Source: Urechis unicinctus
Lineage: Eukaryota > Annelida > Polychaeta > Xenopneusta > Urechidae
Assembly (NCBI GenBank): GCA_034190875.2
Contig: CM067354.1
Location: 46,956,037 to 47,020,036, forward strand
Length of the DNA stretch: 64,000 nt
Direction: 5' to 3'
The position numbers and the translations under genes are program-made. Position 1 is the stretch's first letter. The number at the start of each line of letters is the position of its first letter. The notes under the pieces were generated by a model. That model did no database searches. It was given only the letters and a program-made list of their open reading frames with translations, and was not told the origin of the DNA. This document shows positions 1 through 15,050 of this stretch, in pieces.

Positions 1-3000
1 ATACGAATAGCTTCGCTGAACCGGATACCTTAGCTCTTTGATGTCTCGAACAGACTACCTCGATGTAGCATTTGGCGCACACTATCCACATGATTTCATT
101 ATAATGTGTAAACCTAATGTATGGTTAGCAAATGTACATTGCCTTTGTTAGTATGCATGCCTTGCAGAGTCGTTATATATGTTGTTATCAGATAGGAAAT
201 GAGGTATGACAAAACGTTTCGAAATGGTAGACTCACTTGCATTCTCAAGGATAGCTATTGTTTGCAATATGGTAAGTTGCTTACTGGATTAATTGCGAAT
301 GTGTCAACAGTGTTGCCAACGCATAACTTTTTTTGTCACGGTTCATCATCTAAACCTTTTATTCCACTAGATGCCCGATATATGATCTGGCGCTTATTTG
401 TGATTCCTGAGGCATGGCTATATGCATGATTGCTCACACGCAATTGACTGAAGACCAACTTTGAAAATACAGTAGGCCATGATGAATTCTACACAACTGC
501 CAGCTACAATGGACATGTGTTATCAGTTTTAAGTAAATATTGATAAAAGTGACTTCTAATATGCCGAGTATTGTCTCACGCGGCTGGTTAAATATTTATT
601 TATGACTGCAGCGAAAAAGCATCCGTGACTGGTTTGCCTCAGAAATACAATATTTTGCGCAAATCAAACTAATCATTATGTATTTCAGTCCATCCATATG
701 ATGATGTGGCACTGTGTACCAACGGGCGGAACCTGCTTTGCTTTGTTTACCTGGCTAGACACGTACTATTGTCATCCGGAAAAATGCGTCTGGTGTATTA
801 ATCGTCTCTTTGCGCACTACCAACCATGGATAACCTTTAAGCAAATTTCCGAGTATTTGGGTTTTTTTGCGCAAAAACGAATTGCACTAACACTGTTGAC
901 GTAAAGTGCTATACTCACAGAATTAAAGGAGCACACAACCAAAGCAGCCTATCTATTCGAATGAACCGGTTGTTTGACAGTCCAGTGGAATTCCGTCGTA
1001 TCTGGGACACAGCACGTCATTTGTCTATGACGTGACGTGTCGTTATCTTTGGCGCATAAAATGGAGTGTTTATTGCCAATACAAACATTGCCGTTAGTGC
1101 ACTGTCAATATCTGCCATGTTATCATGAAGTGTATTGATAAACTGGGGTCTGGTACCTTCTTTCCTCATATTCAATAATAGCAATCTTGGCGCCGTTGTT
1201 TTATTAATTGAGTCTAAGAATTTGATCTGTTACATGAACAATCGTGCATGACTATTTTATTCGCTTGGAAACTCCCTTCCACTCAGATTATCCCGCAAAT
1301 CACTCCTCATTCGGATCTAGACTACAGCAAGATGCCTCGCTTTCTTGGAAACAAAAGTTTTTCAAAAGCGACCCGATTGTTTGTGAAGAATTTACCGCTT
1401 CATTTTTACGAAAGCAGCTTGCAGCGTGAATAATTTGAATATTCCTTAAAAAATCGGTGTGTCATAAAATACAAACCGCTGATTATGTTTTGGTTCGTTT
1501 TAAGAACATACGAGATCTTATTTATGTTTGTGATAGCATTTTCTTGGAAATGTTACTGTTGGACCGCCATTTTCAAGCTTGAGTTTGCGAACATAAGTCT
1601 GCGATTGAATTACTCGACTTAGAAAACAATTGTTTGAAAACATCAGCCATTGTACACAGCACATGCAGTCGATTTGGATAATTAAGTTGATTACGCCGAA
1701 CAGCCTATTTGACTTCGCCATAGAGTCATCAATACATTCATGATAACAAACCAATGGCCGACTATTAAGTGACCATGCTGGTAGCTATTATTCATCTCCG
1801 TGTCTCTTATTTATTAGCCACTTTTGAATTTATGCAAGTGAATTCTCTGAAAAGCGTCATGCAGTGTACACAATTTTTCTTGTAGTCATCTACCTTAATG
1901 TTTAATCACACCTCCTTCGCATGTTTTTTCAGTTACTGCAACTTATTCATCAGCCACAGGCGGAAAAATATTTCGTCTGCACTAACTGTATCCGGAGCCT
2001 GTTTATTTTGTTTATCCTTATTGTGCGTAATTAGAGTGGCGTAGGCAAAGTTGATTGATTTATACTTAAGCACACCATATATGTATAGCGATGAACGGCA
2101 TTTGTATGTTGAATGTGCGTAAGATAGTTTTAGGGTGGAACATAGGTCCGACATGCGCCTCAAAGCCCTTGCTAATTTGTCTTACACAAGGGTTGTATAG
2201 GGTTTTTGCTAATACTGTCTCAAATTAACATAATAACCTCGTCAGTGCAGTAAAGCGGTTGGCATTGTGGACCTTTCTGGCTATTGCGAAGCAGAGGAGT
2301 GCAATCACGTTTAATACGCGGACAGGGCCCCCGCGTGTAGCTGATAAGACGAAACGCCTTTAACAACGAGTATAGTCTCTACGCGTCTACTATTGTTAGG
2401 TCACACCACGCGTAGTACATTGTGACTTAAGTAAGGTCCTGGCATATGCATGAACATATGTTGGTGAACTGGTTAAATGAGTTTAGAGGGCTTCACCATT
2501 ATCATTTAGGCTTGGGGCTAGTTGGATATCAGCGACAATCTTCACGAGCCATAGCAAGGGCGAGTTGACAGATTACATCATGTTGCGTATCAAATGGATA
2601 TTTCAAGGCGCTCAGGCCTACAAGAGTGATGGGTAAAAACCTTATTGCGCTATTATGGTGTCCGGTCAAGTGATGATTTTCTCTAAAGGGCGAGCATTTG
2701 CCTCTCTAATTCATGCTTTCCAGCAATATCATCAAGAAAAAATATGCTGCCTTATTTGGGACATCATTCATATTCTTGCATTACGTTGCTCCCTTGCATT
2801 TCGGGGTCAATGTTTATTGACACTAAATAAACTTCTCGCTTCTTATTGTCATCTGCATATGTTGTGTATCCGTTACTCGAGGTTGCGACAGTGATGCTGT
2901 TTTGTTGATCACCTGTTTCAGAGTTGGTCTGAGGTATGTCGTTTTGACAAGTATCTTAACCCTGTGACTCTGTGACCCAGTATCTGTAAATTTATATAAT

Positions 3001-4548
3001 TGCTCATTAAAAGCATATCCCATCATATGAATGTTCTATAAAACATCAATCAGGGAGAAGATATTGTCAACCTTGCGCCTCTACCTGTCGATTTATAGCT
3101 TCTCTCTCGTTTTTTCCGAAGCTGTGGTGAAAAATCTACAATTATGGAAACACCCAGCTGTATATATTTAATCGCTAAAAAGCTCAAATTATTGAGGTGA
3201 GGATATTAACCACCAATGTATATTAATATTTGCGTTTACGCTCGGTATGAAAACGTTACTTAGCTGGCCCTACTATCATGTCCACACAAAGAACATAAAA
3301 GCATATGCTAGTGTTTCTGCATGGATGTGGCTGTATTGGTCAATGGTTTATGTTGGCAGCTCGTGCTAATTTATTATTTATAGGCATCGTATATTGTCGA
3401 AATGCACGCAATTAAAAAACCTTTCTTGAGGGCAACGTTAAGTATATGTTTTAACAAAGCAGGTAGGTAGAAATATGGCCGCGGCCCAGTCTTTAACTGA
3501 GACCCCGCTGGTGGGTTAATTGGTGCGTTGTCACGTTATGCACTCGCTGAATAATTTATGTACAATTCAAACTCATCTTTTGATTGGAACACCGTCAAAT
3601 ATTATATCGCACTCACACCCTTTGAGTCAAAACATAAACAAATATAAAACATCAAGAAGGCTTTATTATCCCATATTTTAGTTGACATTCACCAGGCTCA
3701 TCTACGCAAAATAAGTCTCGAGTGTTCACGTGATGCTAATATTTACAAACACATCCTGATTCTATGCAAATGTAACGGGAAAACGTTAAACAAATTGTCA
3801 ATTGTCAACACAAGACAAGTGATAAGAAAAGCAATGGTGAGTGCTAAGGATGTTTATTGGGGCGTGTTCAATTATGTAACGTAAATTGGTCGTTGCTGAT
3901 ATCCGAAAGCTATATTCGTTATATCGTAGCAAACAAACATTATCTACCTTAAATCATTCAAGCATAATCTGGCCAAAATCAAGATGGCAATGTGATTGGA
4001 TGATGTATGGGTCATTTTACAGTGAATAATGAATTCTCTGTTTGTACTCATTAAATCGGTGTAACTGGAGTGATATGGTTTTTGGTCTTTCAGCTCATAG
4101 ATCAGCCGGACAACATTCGACACCTAGGCGCCAACTCCTCATCAAAGAAGAAACGGTATTCATTCTAAATTTAACTTTACAATGTAATATACCACCATTT
4201 TAGTTAACGCAAAACCAGCTAACCAATCAAGTCTGAGATTAAAAGTTATTTTGTGACATATTTCAAAAGGATAAAGAGAGGCCAAGATATGAAATAAAAC
4301 CTCGTTGATGAATTGGAGTCGATGTCTTTTTGCAGCGTTGTGGCCTAGAAGAGTAATTACTAGCCGTAAATGACTGTGTTGATCGTTACATTTCTATTTT
4401 AATATTGGACAGTTGCGTCATACCGCTTACCAATAAATCGTTTTTACTGTTCTTAGCATGCAGGCCAAAAGTACAGATGCAGGAACAGTCTGAAAACTAT
4501 GAAAAAGAATATGCGCACAGAAACCAGCAACCCTATACCATGCACGTC
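1..4548. other. AT-rich intergenic DNA, no gene recognised
   Basis: Only short open frames (80 codons or fewer) occur on either strand. None has a recognisable motif, and overlapping frames are equally open, as expected by chance in AT-rich DNA. I see no RNA gene, transposon end or extended simple repeat. Unannotated exons of a split gene cannot be excluded without transcript data. Confidence 0.5.
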
Positions 4549-5240
4549 GTCCTGATAACCGCTATATAAATGACAAATATCATAGTTACTAGCTTGGGAT
4601 TTACAAGAGACATTTACGGCACAGTCAGCATGTCCACGTCATATTTTCAAACGTAAAATTTTGACACAAAATCATTCTGACCGATAATGCATATTCTGCT
4701 ATCAGCAAAATACTGTCCGATATCGAAGGGTTCAGGTTGAGATTAATGACTCACATTTAGCGCCCACAAGTCATGTTCATATGACATTTGCGTCACATAT
4801 CACCGTTGACACAGATATCTATGTGACAAGTGAATCTAGCAAAACTTTCGAATTTAGTGGTAGTATCAGTTCTCAGTATGTTGTCCTGATATCAGCTAAA
4901 TGATACCAGATATCGTGATAACTAGCTTGGGATTAAGGAATGATATTCAGTGCACATGATAGTCAATACGTCCAGAAGACATTTGCATCATACATTAACG
5001 TTGATATATGGTAAAATGGGATATTTGTTACAGTATTAATTCTTACAGGTGCTGCATCCTCCTGATATCAGCTTAATACTGGCAAACATTGTGTTTAGTT
5101 TGAGATTGTTGACTGACATATAGCTTTGAGAAGTCATGTTCATGTGATATTTGCAACATGCCTAACCTTTGGTGATTGCATGAGATAGATTTAAGGCACT
5201 GTAGCCATGTCCAGATGAAATAGCGTTATGTATAACTTTT
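4549..5240. repeat. Degenerate satellite-like tandem array, about 150-185-bp units
   Basis: Four diverged units can be aligned by eye, starting near 4549, 4700, 4884 and 5059. Each opens with a variant of TCCTGATATCAGC. About 50 bases later comes a variant of CTAGCTTGGGATTA, then CATGTTCATATGACATTTGC or similar. Spacings are about 151, 184 and 175 bp, so the units carry indels. The spacing is in the size range of monomeric satellites, but with only four decayed units this is an old local array or a fragment of one. No coding potential is visible. Confidence 0.6.
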
Positions 5241-8200
5241 TACAAAGTGAAGCTATTTCAGTTATAGTTTATTATCACGATGATACACTACACCATTGCG
5301 CTCACACTTCAATTTTCGTCAGCATCATACGACCTCAAGACGTAAGTTACAGGTTTTCGCCTGCTAGCACTACAGGTATTTGGCGCCGTCTGTTACTACG
5401 AGGGAGATAGGCATGGGATGCATCTTGTAAACCAGAAACAACACGTATTGAAGGCATCTGAAAAACCAGGATCAAAGATTAAATTGACCCTAATTTGAAA
5501 GTGGTTGAACAACCAATCGCTAGGTGACGAGGTAGATAATACCGACGCTTGTCATTTAGTAGCTGCATAATGAAGCGGTTCACACAAACACTTATTGCTC
5601 ATATCGGGGACGCAAGGTTGGCGACGAAGTTTGTGATATAATTTGGTTTAAAATGAATGTTATCACCAACCGTTAATGCATAAGTTCAGATACCGCCAGT
5701 GGTGGTCATTGGTTATTGCAAGAACATCATCATTTAAGATTGCGCTGCGGCTTTCTTCTATACCCTAAAATGTTCATCCGTTCTATGGGCGACGGTTGCT
5801 ATTCCTGGCGGATTGCTTAACAAAACGGTTGGTGACCCTTTCGTTTCCCCTCGCAGAGCCAATGTATTATTTATGCACAGAATATACAGGAAACGAGCCA
5901 CCCGGTTAGAGGACAAAAAGTGCTTTTTTTATAGATGTTACAGTGCTGTTTGTCAGCAATCGGATTTTTCTCAAACGACTTACACTCCAGAAGAAAACCA
6001 AGCTACATGCCATGAAAAATATCAACGGCTGGCCTTGGAAATTTATGTCAATGAGAATGAAGATTGAGTGGCGACTAGAGAATAATTTGAAAGCTTTACG
6101 CTCTGCATGAATTGCAATCTCTTCACTCCAGGCCTACTCACAAAGCATTATACCGGTGGATTCAAGAACCAAATTGTATGAAGTGTTTTTATGGTTCTAG
6201 TAAACGCCTTGCTGGCTAAACCATAAACGATTGTGGAATGCAACCATTGTGAAGATGCAAACCAACGCAATGACTTTTTATTAGCACACCCTTTGCCAAA
6301 GTCATTTACGATAGCAACAGCAACTGCTATAATATTCCAAACCAAATACACTGAAGCAAGTTATTACCGATTGATAATATTGTAACAAGGCTTAGCAGGA
6401 AGTGGCAAAAATTTGCTGAATCATAATTAGCATTTTAAAGCAATGATATGTCTAAGCTCCTAGAAGCATTGGCAAATTGCCAAGTTCATGGCTCACCCCT
6501 TAACATCACCTATACATGGCTTTAATTTGATCTCGACATGATACTGCAGATCGGAGGAGGTTGGGCAGCTCATGCATATCGAGCGCATTATTCCGGATTA
6601 GCGTATCATGACGATACGTTTTAAATAAGCAGCTTCTCATCTCACAATTATTGCATATAAATCCACGGTTCGGCTGTGAGGTTACTCTCAACCTATTTTT
6701 ATTTTATGGGAGAAACGTCAACTACAAAACAAGTACAATTTATAAATACTTTAAGAAAGAATAAGAATGCATATGCGCGAACTTACCAAGCAACTCTATG
6801 ATTTCGTACAAAAAGAGTGGCGACTCTAAGATATTATCAGCAAATGTTTAATTAAAAACCCTCTTTTTGCAATATAGAATAGCAGGATGACTACATTAAT
6901 AGGATTTCAATTTAATGCACGCAACAAATATTTTGACATTTGACGAAAACTCTTTTGGTATTAAACTCATCGTATATATGTCATCGTATATTTTAATTTT
7001 TTCGTGTTTTACAATAAAGCAGGTATTCGAGCATCTACATTGTCAATAGTTGTCTGTAATAGCTCAAGTCCGAAACAGTCATTGCCCTTCCAACTTGCCT
7101 TATATGCCAGAGGCTAATCTGCAATTAGGCTCCATTCTGTTAGGGGTCGAACGACAATATAAACCAATCAAATTGGCTTTACAAGAGTATTGTAATACCG
7201 CAACACCTGTGCTAATGATGGCCTAAGGCTACGCGAATATAGCTATTCAGAAGCATATGAGTTGAAGATTGAACTCTCTATTGCTTCAGCACATACATCG
7301 TTATTCTTTATGCACGCACCACAGCATACTCATTACATTGCAGAGCATACAATTGCCTGGCATCATACACATCCTTAAATAATTTGCTCACGCAGTTTTT
7401 AATTAAGTAGATCACATTTTATGCCGATATAATGGTCATTGCTGTAATAAGCTGAATTATAGATATCACGTGGATATTTAATCAAAACCAGTGATTATTA
7501 CTACAAAGACAACGCTATTCAGTGCGACACCTCCTAGCACCCTATCCAAACTGATCTTCAACGTAAGTTAAACATTACAATTCGTTGAAACTTTATATTT
7601 AAATGGCCATACATGAACCATTCGTCGTCAATATTTTGTTTAAAACATTATCGTATGATTATATTACTGGCTGTCTCTGTCAAGTACAAATATTCAGCTA
7701 TCAATCTGCATAATCAAATGCACCTACACTTAGAACCGCCTATTAAATTAAATCCTAATGTTCTCTAATGTCGTCGTCATAGTAGACGGTATTAAACTAT
7801 ATCATACTGCTACAACTAATTTGTTTTTCAAAGCTTGCTTATTATTAACGGCAACTTTGGATTGATGTGCGCCAAAGAACACAAACAAGGAGGGTATTTT
7901 ATCTTCTCACCCCCTTATATTTATACACACACAATAGGCCATATTGGAAGTCACTTTACCCACTTCAAATGAGACGTAGCAACAATCGATCTCGAATCGA
8001 CCAGAGAGCAACCATCAAATTATTCCATAGGTCGATGCAATCAGAAAGCACATGACATAAACGACGTGGCGTTTTTAATTAATCGGCGCATAACCAGACA
8101 ATGAATGGAAATGGCTTAACAGCTTTACCACAAAGCATAATGTTGCTGTTGAATGTCAATGGAACACAACAGTCAGCGCGATCTTCTGTTCGAGCTAATG

Positions 8201-9177
8201 AGCCTAGCGAACTGCCATTCTGTACCATGGCAACATAATTTGGCCTGTTATTTGGGATGGGCGGTTTGTATACGCCCCATTCAACAAGCTTGTACTATAC
8301 GCCCTGTGCGGTAGACATTTACGCCATTATACGGCAACTAGTAATGCTATTGCGTGCTGATGTTCATTTGCACAGCCTTCTCCGCAGAGAATATTTCGAA
8401 CCTAACGCGGTAATGAATTGGTTCCGGTGATGCTGAGTCTAGTATTATCATTCGTGTCGTTAAAGTACTTAGCCGTACAAGGGTTCAACCGAATGTGGCA
8501 ATAGCAAATATAAAACTCTTTCAGAGAGAATGGCGAAAACCGGTAGCTAGTTCCCAAGCAAACCGAGTATACATGAGAAGCTTATAAACGGCAACCTAGG
8601 CTGTTTAGTTTTTTTTATTTATTTCAGATACTGAAAGCACGGTTCTGAGGACAAGAGGAGAATAAGAGGATGGATCGTTTATGCATAAGTTTCCTATGCA
8701 ATAGGTGCTGCGCTAGTGAACTTAATAAAATAGCTGTATTCTGCTCAATAAAGGTTAGGACAGAGGTGATGGCAATACTTAGATCAAGGATATCTATTAA
8801 GTAGCTGGATGTTTACATCACCCGTTAACTACCAGCTGTGATCACTGTTAATTAAGATTGCTTTACCTATAACTTACACATAGCTGCTATCATTGATCAC
8901 TTATAACAAATATCTTCAAGGGTCAACACTACTTTTGTCAGAAGAAAAACCATTACGCACAGCGAATTCAATATCTGCTGGTTATCATGCCTCAGGACAA
9001 ATATCCTTCGGGAGAATACATTGTAAATGAAGCTTATCTAACTAATCGAGGTAACATCGACAAGTCTCTCGGCACCGTACTGATAGCTTTGGGAATATTT
9101 TAAGATAAAATACCTAACTACCATCTTTTGCAACATGTGCAAAACTTGATGTAAACGTAGTCGTTTCATTGCGCGCT
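5241..9177. other. Intergenic DNA, no gene recognised
   Basis: Short chance frames only; the longest is 84 codons at 5813-6067 on the plus strand and has no known motif. Around 8255-8335 the string TATACGCC or TTACGCC recurs at 20-30-bp spacing. I can assign nothing further. Confidence 0.45.
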
Positions 9178-9196
9178 TCTCTCTCTGTCTCTCTCG

Positions 9197-9247
<51 letters not shown>
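9178..9247 (+). repeat. (CT)n microsatellite, about 70 bp
   Basis: A near-pure CT run with a few interruptions (GTCT, CGCT) at its 5' end becomes perfect towards the 3' end, typical of a microsatellite growing by slippage. Confidence 0.95.
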
Positions 9248-9248
<1 letters not shown>

Positions 9249-11184
9249 TATACAATCATAGTCTCTATAGAACTTCCAAATTGTTTACATTACATAATAT
9301 CATTCGGACTTATTTCTTATTGTACTAGTCTGTTTTAAACAGAGTAACTGCAAAATGTAAAGCATATCTATCTCTACGGAATACTAATTGTGGTACCCAT
9401 AAATGGAATAATTATTCTAAAGTCTACATTTACTGACATTACACAGACAGACAGAAATCCTCAATCATTAATAAAATGCACATGATTTAAAAGATGCCAA
9501 CAACACGCTTACTACGTGTGAAAGCGAGTGTGCTGAGCTTGCCTGCTGTATTGCCTTCATAAACTATTCAATTATTCTTATTTGTACGGAAAGATATGGG
9601 CCCATTGCGGCAGGTATCAAGGTACATATATCATTGTAGCATACACAAGAACATAGCTGCCTCGGGGACAGTCAAAGTACACTATAACTGCTGCATCACA
9701 ATCAGTGTATCACCTCATTACGATAATTGCTTAGTAAGCACAATCCTTACCCCTATAGCCTCATCATATGTTTTTCAATCAATTACGATAACATGGATGA
9801 AATATTAATGGGTTTGTAGCTATTTGCAAATGATGGTCATATCTGAGTATCCGCAATTAACCGGAAAGTTATCCCAATTTCGCACATTCTGTCTCACTGG
9901 GGACAGCAGTTGGTATTTGCAAAACAAACCGGGAAGAGCCGGCTGCAATATAAATGCTGAATCCAGTATGCATTAAAGCACCTTTGATCGAGCTATTTGC
10001 TAACGAGATATATGCACCTGGATCTATTTGCTAACGATATATGCTTGGCTAGCAATGGGCTTCACCTAAGAGCCATGTTATCATTGCAAAGCACCTCACC
10101 GATGCTGCGACAGACTCAGCCATTCCGTTTGACTCGGGCTAGTTTGAATCTCAATGCAGCTTTGAAGGTGATCGCCCTCCGTCAATTGCTTGATGGCCGT
10201 AAGACTATGTATTGCCTTGAACTGTAACCGCCAGCAAGAAACATCGACTCAGAATTGGCAGATATGCATGAGATTATAATTGTAACTGCACGACAACTTA
10301 TGTTTCGCTGCGTTCGATATAGCAGCCAAGTTAACGTATGCTTGCTTGCTTTTCCTGCGGGGTAACTGCGAGGCCAACACCGTTGTAATTTAGTCATATG
10401 TTGTTCAGTCCAATGATATATCACTGCCTAATACCATACTGGGACAGAGCTATGAACAGCAGAAATTCATCACCCACCAGCCAAATATAGCCTAAACCAA
10501 CAGTAACAGCGGACCCGCACGTCCACTTTCCCAACGCCTACGCACCGCGGGGAGCATTTCAAGGAGCGCAATGCGGTAGTGTACTTTTATTGTTCTGGAA
10601 CATGTTGCCGAAATGCGTACCAATAAAGCTTGGATATATAGGTACAAGGTTAAACCTTAGAAGGTGATGGTTCTAATTACGGGACTAAATCAATACACTA
10701 GCTAATGCAGTCATGGATCTGCCGTCAGAAGTGCCAAATAATCGTCGTGAACAGCGTTAATAAAGTAGGTATCCAATATCGTTTGCAGTATGAATCAGCT
10801 GACATGAAATATGTATCGCAAACATGCTATGAAATCTCAGCTTTACACACCAAGACTAAACGCCTAATCAGCTGCAACACAGTGATTTGACTATACCATT
10901 TTTGTGACAAAACGTCGTATTGCACCGGGTATGTAGTTGCTATGATAGCATAACAGGAAGTCAAAGCATAAATAGCCTTCACGTGGTGATGAGTATAGTA
11001 GCGTAATATTATATCGCTAACTGAATGTACCCTTTCGGTTTTCCAATCGAGATTTGTGGTATCGTGACTCATTAATAATAAAAATGCGATCAGCAGAGGA
11101 AACATTATATGAAACATTATGACGTTATCAGTGGCATCGATTACATGAACTCGTTAAGCGCGCAGGAGACCTTAGCCATAACCT
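9248..11184. other. Intergenic DNA, no gene recognised
   Basis: No gene is recognised. A small local duplication is present: CTATTTGCTAACGA followed by TATATGC occurs at about 9990-10013 and again at about 10024-10043. The segment near 10508-10570 is locally GC-rich but has no identifiable feature. Confidence 0.45.
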
Positions 11185-11383
<199 letters not shown>

Positions 11384-13847
11384 AACAAAATAATTATTTG
11401 ACATACATCGGTTTACAAGGTTTTGTTGTCATGTTTGGTAGCATGCGTTGTCCCACCGACCGCAGACAGAGAGATAAATATTAGGAATGTTACAAATGTT
11501 GGAATTTTGACCCCTTTGCCAGTAAGCGCCTAATTACGTACACTGTTCGAGATTCTGTAAAGCATACTTAAGTTATCGGGAAACATATATTCTATGTAAC
11601 TAAATATACACTGGAAATACAGGATGGTATGGCTAATGCATATAAATATTCCACCAATACATTTTGCCATCCATTGCCGCAGGTGACACCGAAAGAGCTA
11701 TAAATAAGCACCCGACTTCCAAACAAGCCCAGCTCTTCCAGATGATACAATGCAGGGAAAGGTAACAGTAAAGTGAACCTATTAATTTCGAAAATACTGT
11801 AAAAATAACTCATTAATTAAAACAAGAATGAAGTTAACGGGTTTCAATTGATGATTTGTATGGGCTTAGTAGAGATCAAAAGAGAGACTATTGAAGCACC
11901 TGTGTAAGTTAGTGACACAAGATGTGCTTCATTCGACACAACATTGCAAAGTTGACCATATTACCTCCCTGACAGCAACGTCTGCTAAATTTACAACGGT
12001 GGATATGAATAATCAGTCGCGTGCCTGATTTGATTGAACTTGCAACACTTTATAATGCTTTGGACGTTGCTGTCACCGCAATGCGACCAAGCTTGATATA
12101 ATTCAATAAACAGACTCCAGGCCAGTGCCAGGGCCTTTGTAATGACATACTTTAACAAACATATGAAATATCATATGATTCTTTGATATTGTTATGCCTT
12201 ATTACAAACACTATCAATATATCTGATGGCTTTGTTTGTTTGTTCGTGAATACTTGTTATTTGCTCCGTGGTAATAAAGAAACTGCCTGCACACAACTAT
12301 TGCTATTACTGTATCGTATGACCTTCTCGTAGTGGTTAAGAAATAATCGCAGTGTCACCAACCAAGATCGGCATATGTCGACTTTCCAAACAACATATAC
12401 AAGTATGAAAAGCCCAGAAAACCCCGTTTTAGAATGTTACAAAATCACAAAGGGGCAGAAGGGGCAGTGCATTTGCAGAAATACAGCGGTAAATATAACC
12501 CAGTTCATGTACGCCATATGGTCAGGGGAGTGAGGCAGGTTAAGATTCCGGCAACAACGCCGACGATGATTCAAGCTGTCTCAATTGATGAAGCGATTGT
12601 TATTTGACTTACTATTTTCCTTTGAACGCCTTAAGTTCAACCATAAGAGCTGTAAACAATTCACCCCTCTGCAATGCACAGCGCTGTTGCTCGAATAATT
12701 ATGGGAACACATTAGGGAGATAAGCATTTAGCTTTTGCTAATCTGAAAACATTCATGAGAACATGCACTAATTATCTTTTACACGAGTAAAACGATACAA
12801 AATGAAGCATGATTCATTGTGATGTATAACGTAAAAACAACAATGTCTCATCTTATTTAAAACCACCATAACATAGTCGTAAAGGTACCTCTAATGTTGA
12901 AGACAGAGTTACAGATATCAGGTATAGATTTAATTTAGAATATTGATTTAGCATACTTACATCAGTACAGTGTAATAGCATAATGTCAGAATGTTTATAG
13001 ATCTGTCATCACGAAGAATATATTTTACTGCATCTATCATTACGACGTTTACAAACGTTGTGCCATTGGGTGTATACATTTGCGAAGTATCAATTAGCAA
13101 GACCAGAGCGACGGCACGACCACAGATGTAATTTGGGACAAAGCTAATTGAAATTGCATGGGTCGTTCTAATTACACACATCGGAGCCGCAATTGCAATC
13201 AAGCATGAGCACCACGAGGTTCACCCTAAATTACAAGACCGTAAGCAAATTCCTTTGATATAGCCGGGTTGATTCAAAAGGATTCCTAAAATAATCAATA
13301 CGACGCTGTGTTTAATTCTATATTTTTACCTCTATTTGACGCTGCCAATATAGAACAACCTGCAGATATAGGACTCCCACTACGCGGTCATTAGAGGGTT
13401 ACATAGTCGTGATTTGTCTAATTATGCACCGTTTTCAGATGTTTCTTATGCGACGACTCAGACTTCCATGGAGCATATACTGCAATCAATAGATGCAAGA
13501 AACAAAATATACGGAGGTCGACCAATACGGACGCATGCAAAGCTGTTATAGCGACATTTAACTTGTAAGGAATGAGGGGTAGCGAAAATGTTTATAACAC
13601 AGGCACCAAAGCTAGTGTTATACCATGCAGTCAAGGTCATAGCATTGGGATGTTTAAGGCAGTGATATGTTGATGCTCTGATCATCACAGTTTAATTCTA
13701 AGCGCTCGACTCATGCCTTACATTTAATATCAATCATAACATAAGGTTAGCCATACAACCGGTGATATGCCCACACTTTTGCCAATTGGTCAAAAATGTA
13801 TCAAAATGCCAGAAAATGCAAATACATTTTTCCTTTGTAGACATGTT
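11384..13847. other. Intergenic DNA, no gene recognised
   Basis: Only short frames of 81 codons or fewer, without motifs. No repeat structure or RNA gene could be recognised. Confidence 0.45.
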
Positions 13848-14049
13848 ATTCCATCGCTGTGATGAAAAAACCTTTATTGATGATATGCTGAGGAACTGTG
13901 ACGGTTTTAGTGGAGATTGAACCGTCGTCATGCTTCATATGCTACTTAATGGAATGCTTTCATTGTACTGGGAATTGCAGTCAACTGTCATAACGAAAAA
14001 CATGTCTTGTCTCTGATCCGCACATATTTATATATCGACAATATCAATC
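13848..14049. repeat. Dispersed repeat family, copy A
   Basis: Two blocks of this segment recur almost unchanged at 14938-15045. One block contains CCTTTATTGATGATATGCTG and AGGAACTGTGAC. The other begins ATGTCTTGTCTCTGATCC and ends in TATCGACAATATCA. In copy A the blocks are separated by about 99 bp (13903-14001) that copy B lacks. The junction shares the two bases AC, so the difference looks like a microhomology deletion in B, or an insertion in A. The family is not identified. Confidence 0.65.
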
Positions 14050-14859
14050 TAACATATTGGATGTACGCAATATAATTTTTTTGGTGCCCCGATGTGGACG
14101 GTTGAATATAAGTACATAACGTCAAACATTACAACCAATCCTACGCTTTCAAAATGCAGTGATCATAACGAGATGACACTAAGAACATAACCTCTATACA
14201 GTAGATTCAATAGCACTCTTGTAATTTTATTCCCCCACAGGCTTGAGAGTACATACTATTATTCACACATATGATGCCACCAAATTTAAGTCTAAATTGA
14301 GCCATAATATTGAACCGTATACTTTATTTAGGAAAGTGAGCTACACAGAGAAAGATGTGTTACAAATCTCAATTTTATTATAATTTATATTGGCACTTTA
14401 TTTGCCTCCATTTAGTTTGAATCAACTTGGTTCTGTTAAGGCCAAGTTCACAACGGAACAATGCAGTATATTGTGCGATATATTGTTGGCATAGTACACT
14501 ACCCCTTGTGGACGCATCAGTAACTGGTAACTGCGCACGGTGGTGCTTAAAAGTAATAATTGCCCAATATTGTGGCAGGCAGGCAACACTCAAAAAAGCT
14601 CGAGCATACACTATTTTACTGCAAGGACGTCGAACTCTGTGGTCTAAAACAGAGACACATTTTTTGGGAAGCTACGTGGCACTGTCGTCTAAAACATCAG
14701 CCATAACCGTGTATCGTACACAAACGTTATTATCCTACACTATGCCGCTTGTTGCGTCAAATATAATAGCAGCTGCCTAAAAACGACTTCAAAATGTAGC
14801 AAATATTGAACGCTAAGACAGAACCATCACGTCGCGAAGCGCTCGATAATGGCCCATTC
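14050..14859. other. DNA between repeat copies A and B
   Basis: A plus-strand frame of 117 codons lies at 14427-14780, overlapped by an open minus-strand frame. It has no recognisable domain, and both strands being open suggests chance. I do not call a gene here. Confidence 0.4.
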
Positions 14860-15050
14860 ACTTCAAAGGGCGCCAGGGGGCAGTACAGGGATGATTCATG
14901 AGAGGACAAGGCATTATCATTCGACTAGACAAAGACATTTTATTCCACGGCTGTGGTGAAAAAACCTTTATTGATGATATGCTGAGGAACTGTGACATGT
15001 CTTGTCTCTGATCCGCACATATTTATATATCGACAATATCATCGTTACTA
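14860..15050. repeat. Dispersed repeat family, copy B (internally deleted)
   Basis: The segment from TTCAAAGGGC near 14865 through CAGGGATGATTCA (about 14887) and on to the block shared with copy A resembles copy C at 24194-24330. That shows the repeat extends upstream of the A/B homology. The A/B portion (14938-15045) differs from copy A at only a few positions apart from the ~99-bp gap. Confidence 0.6.
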
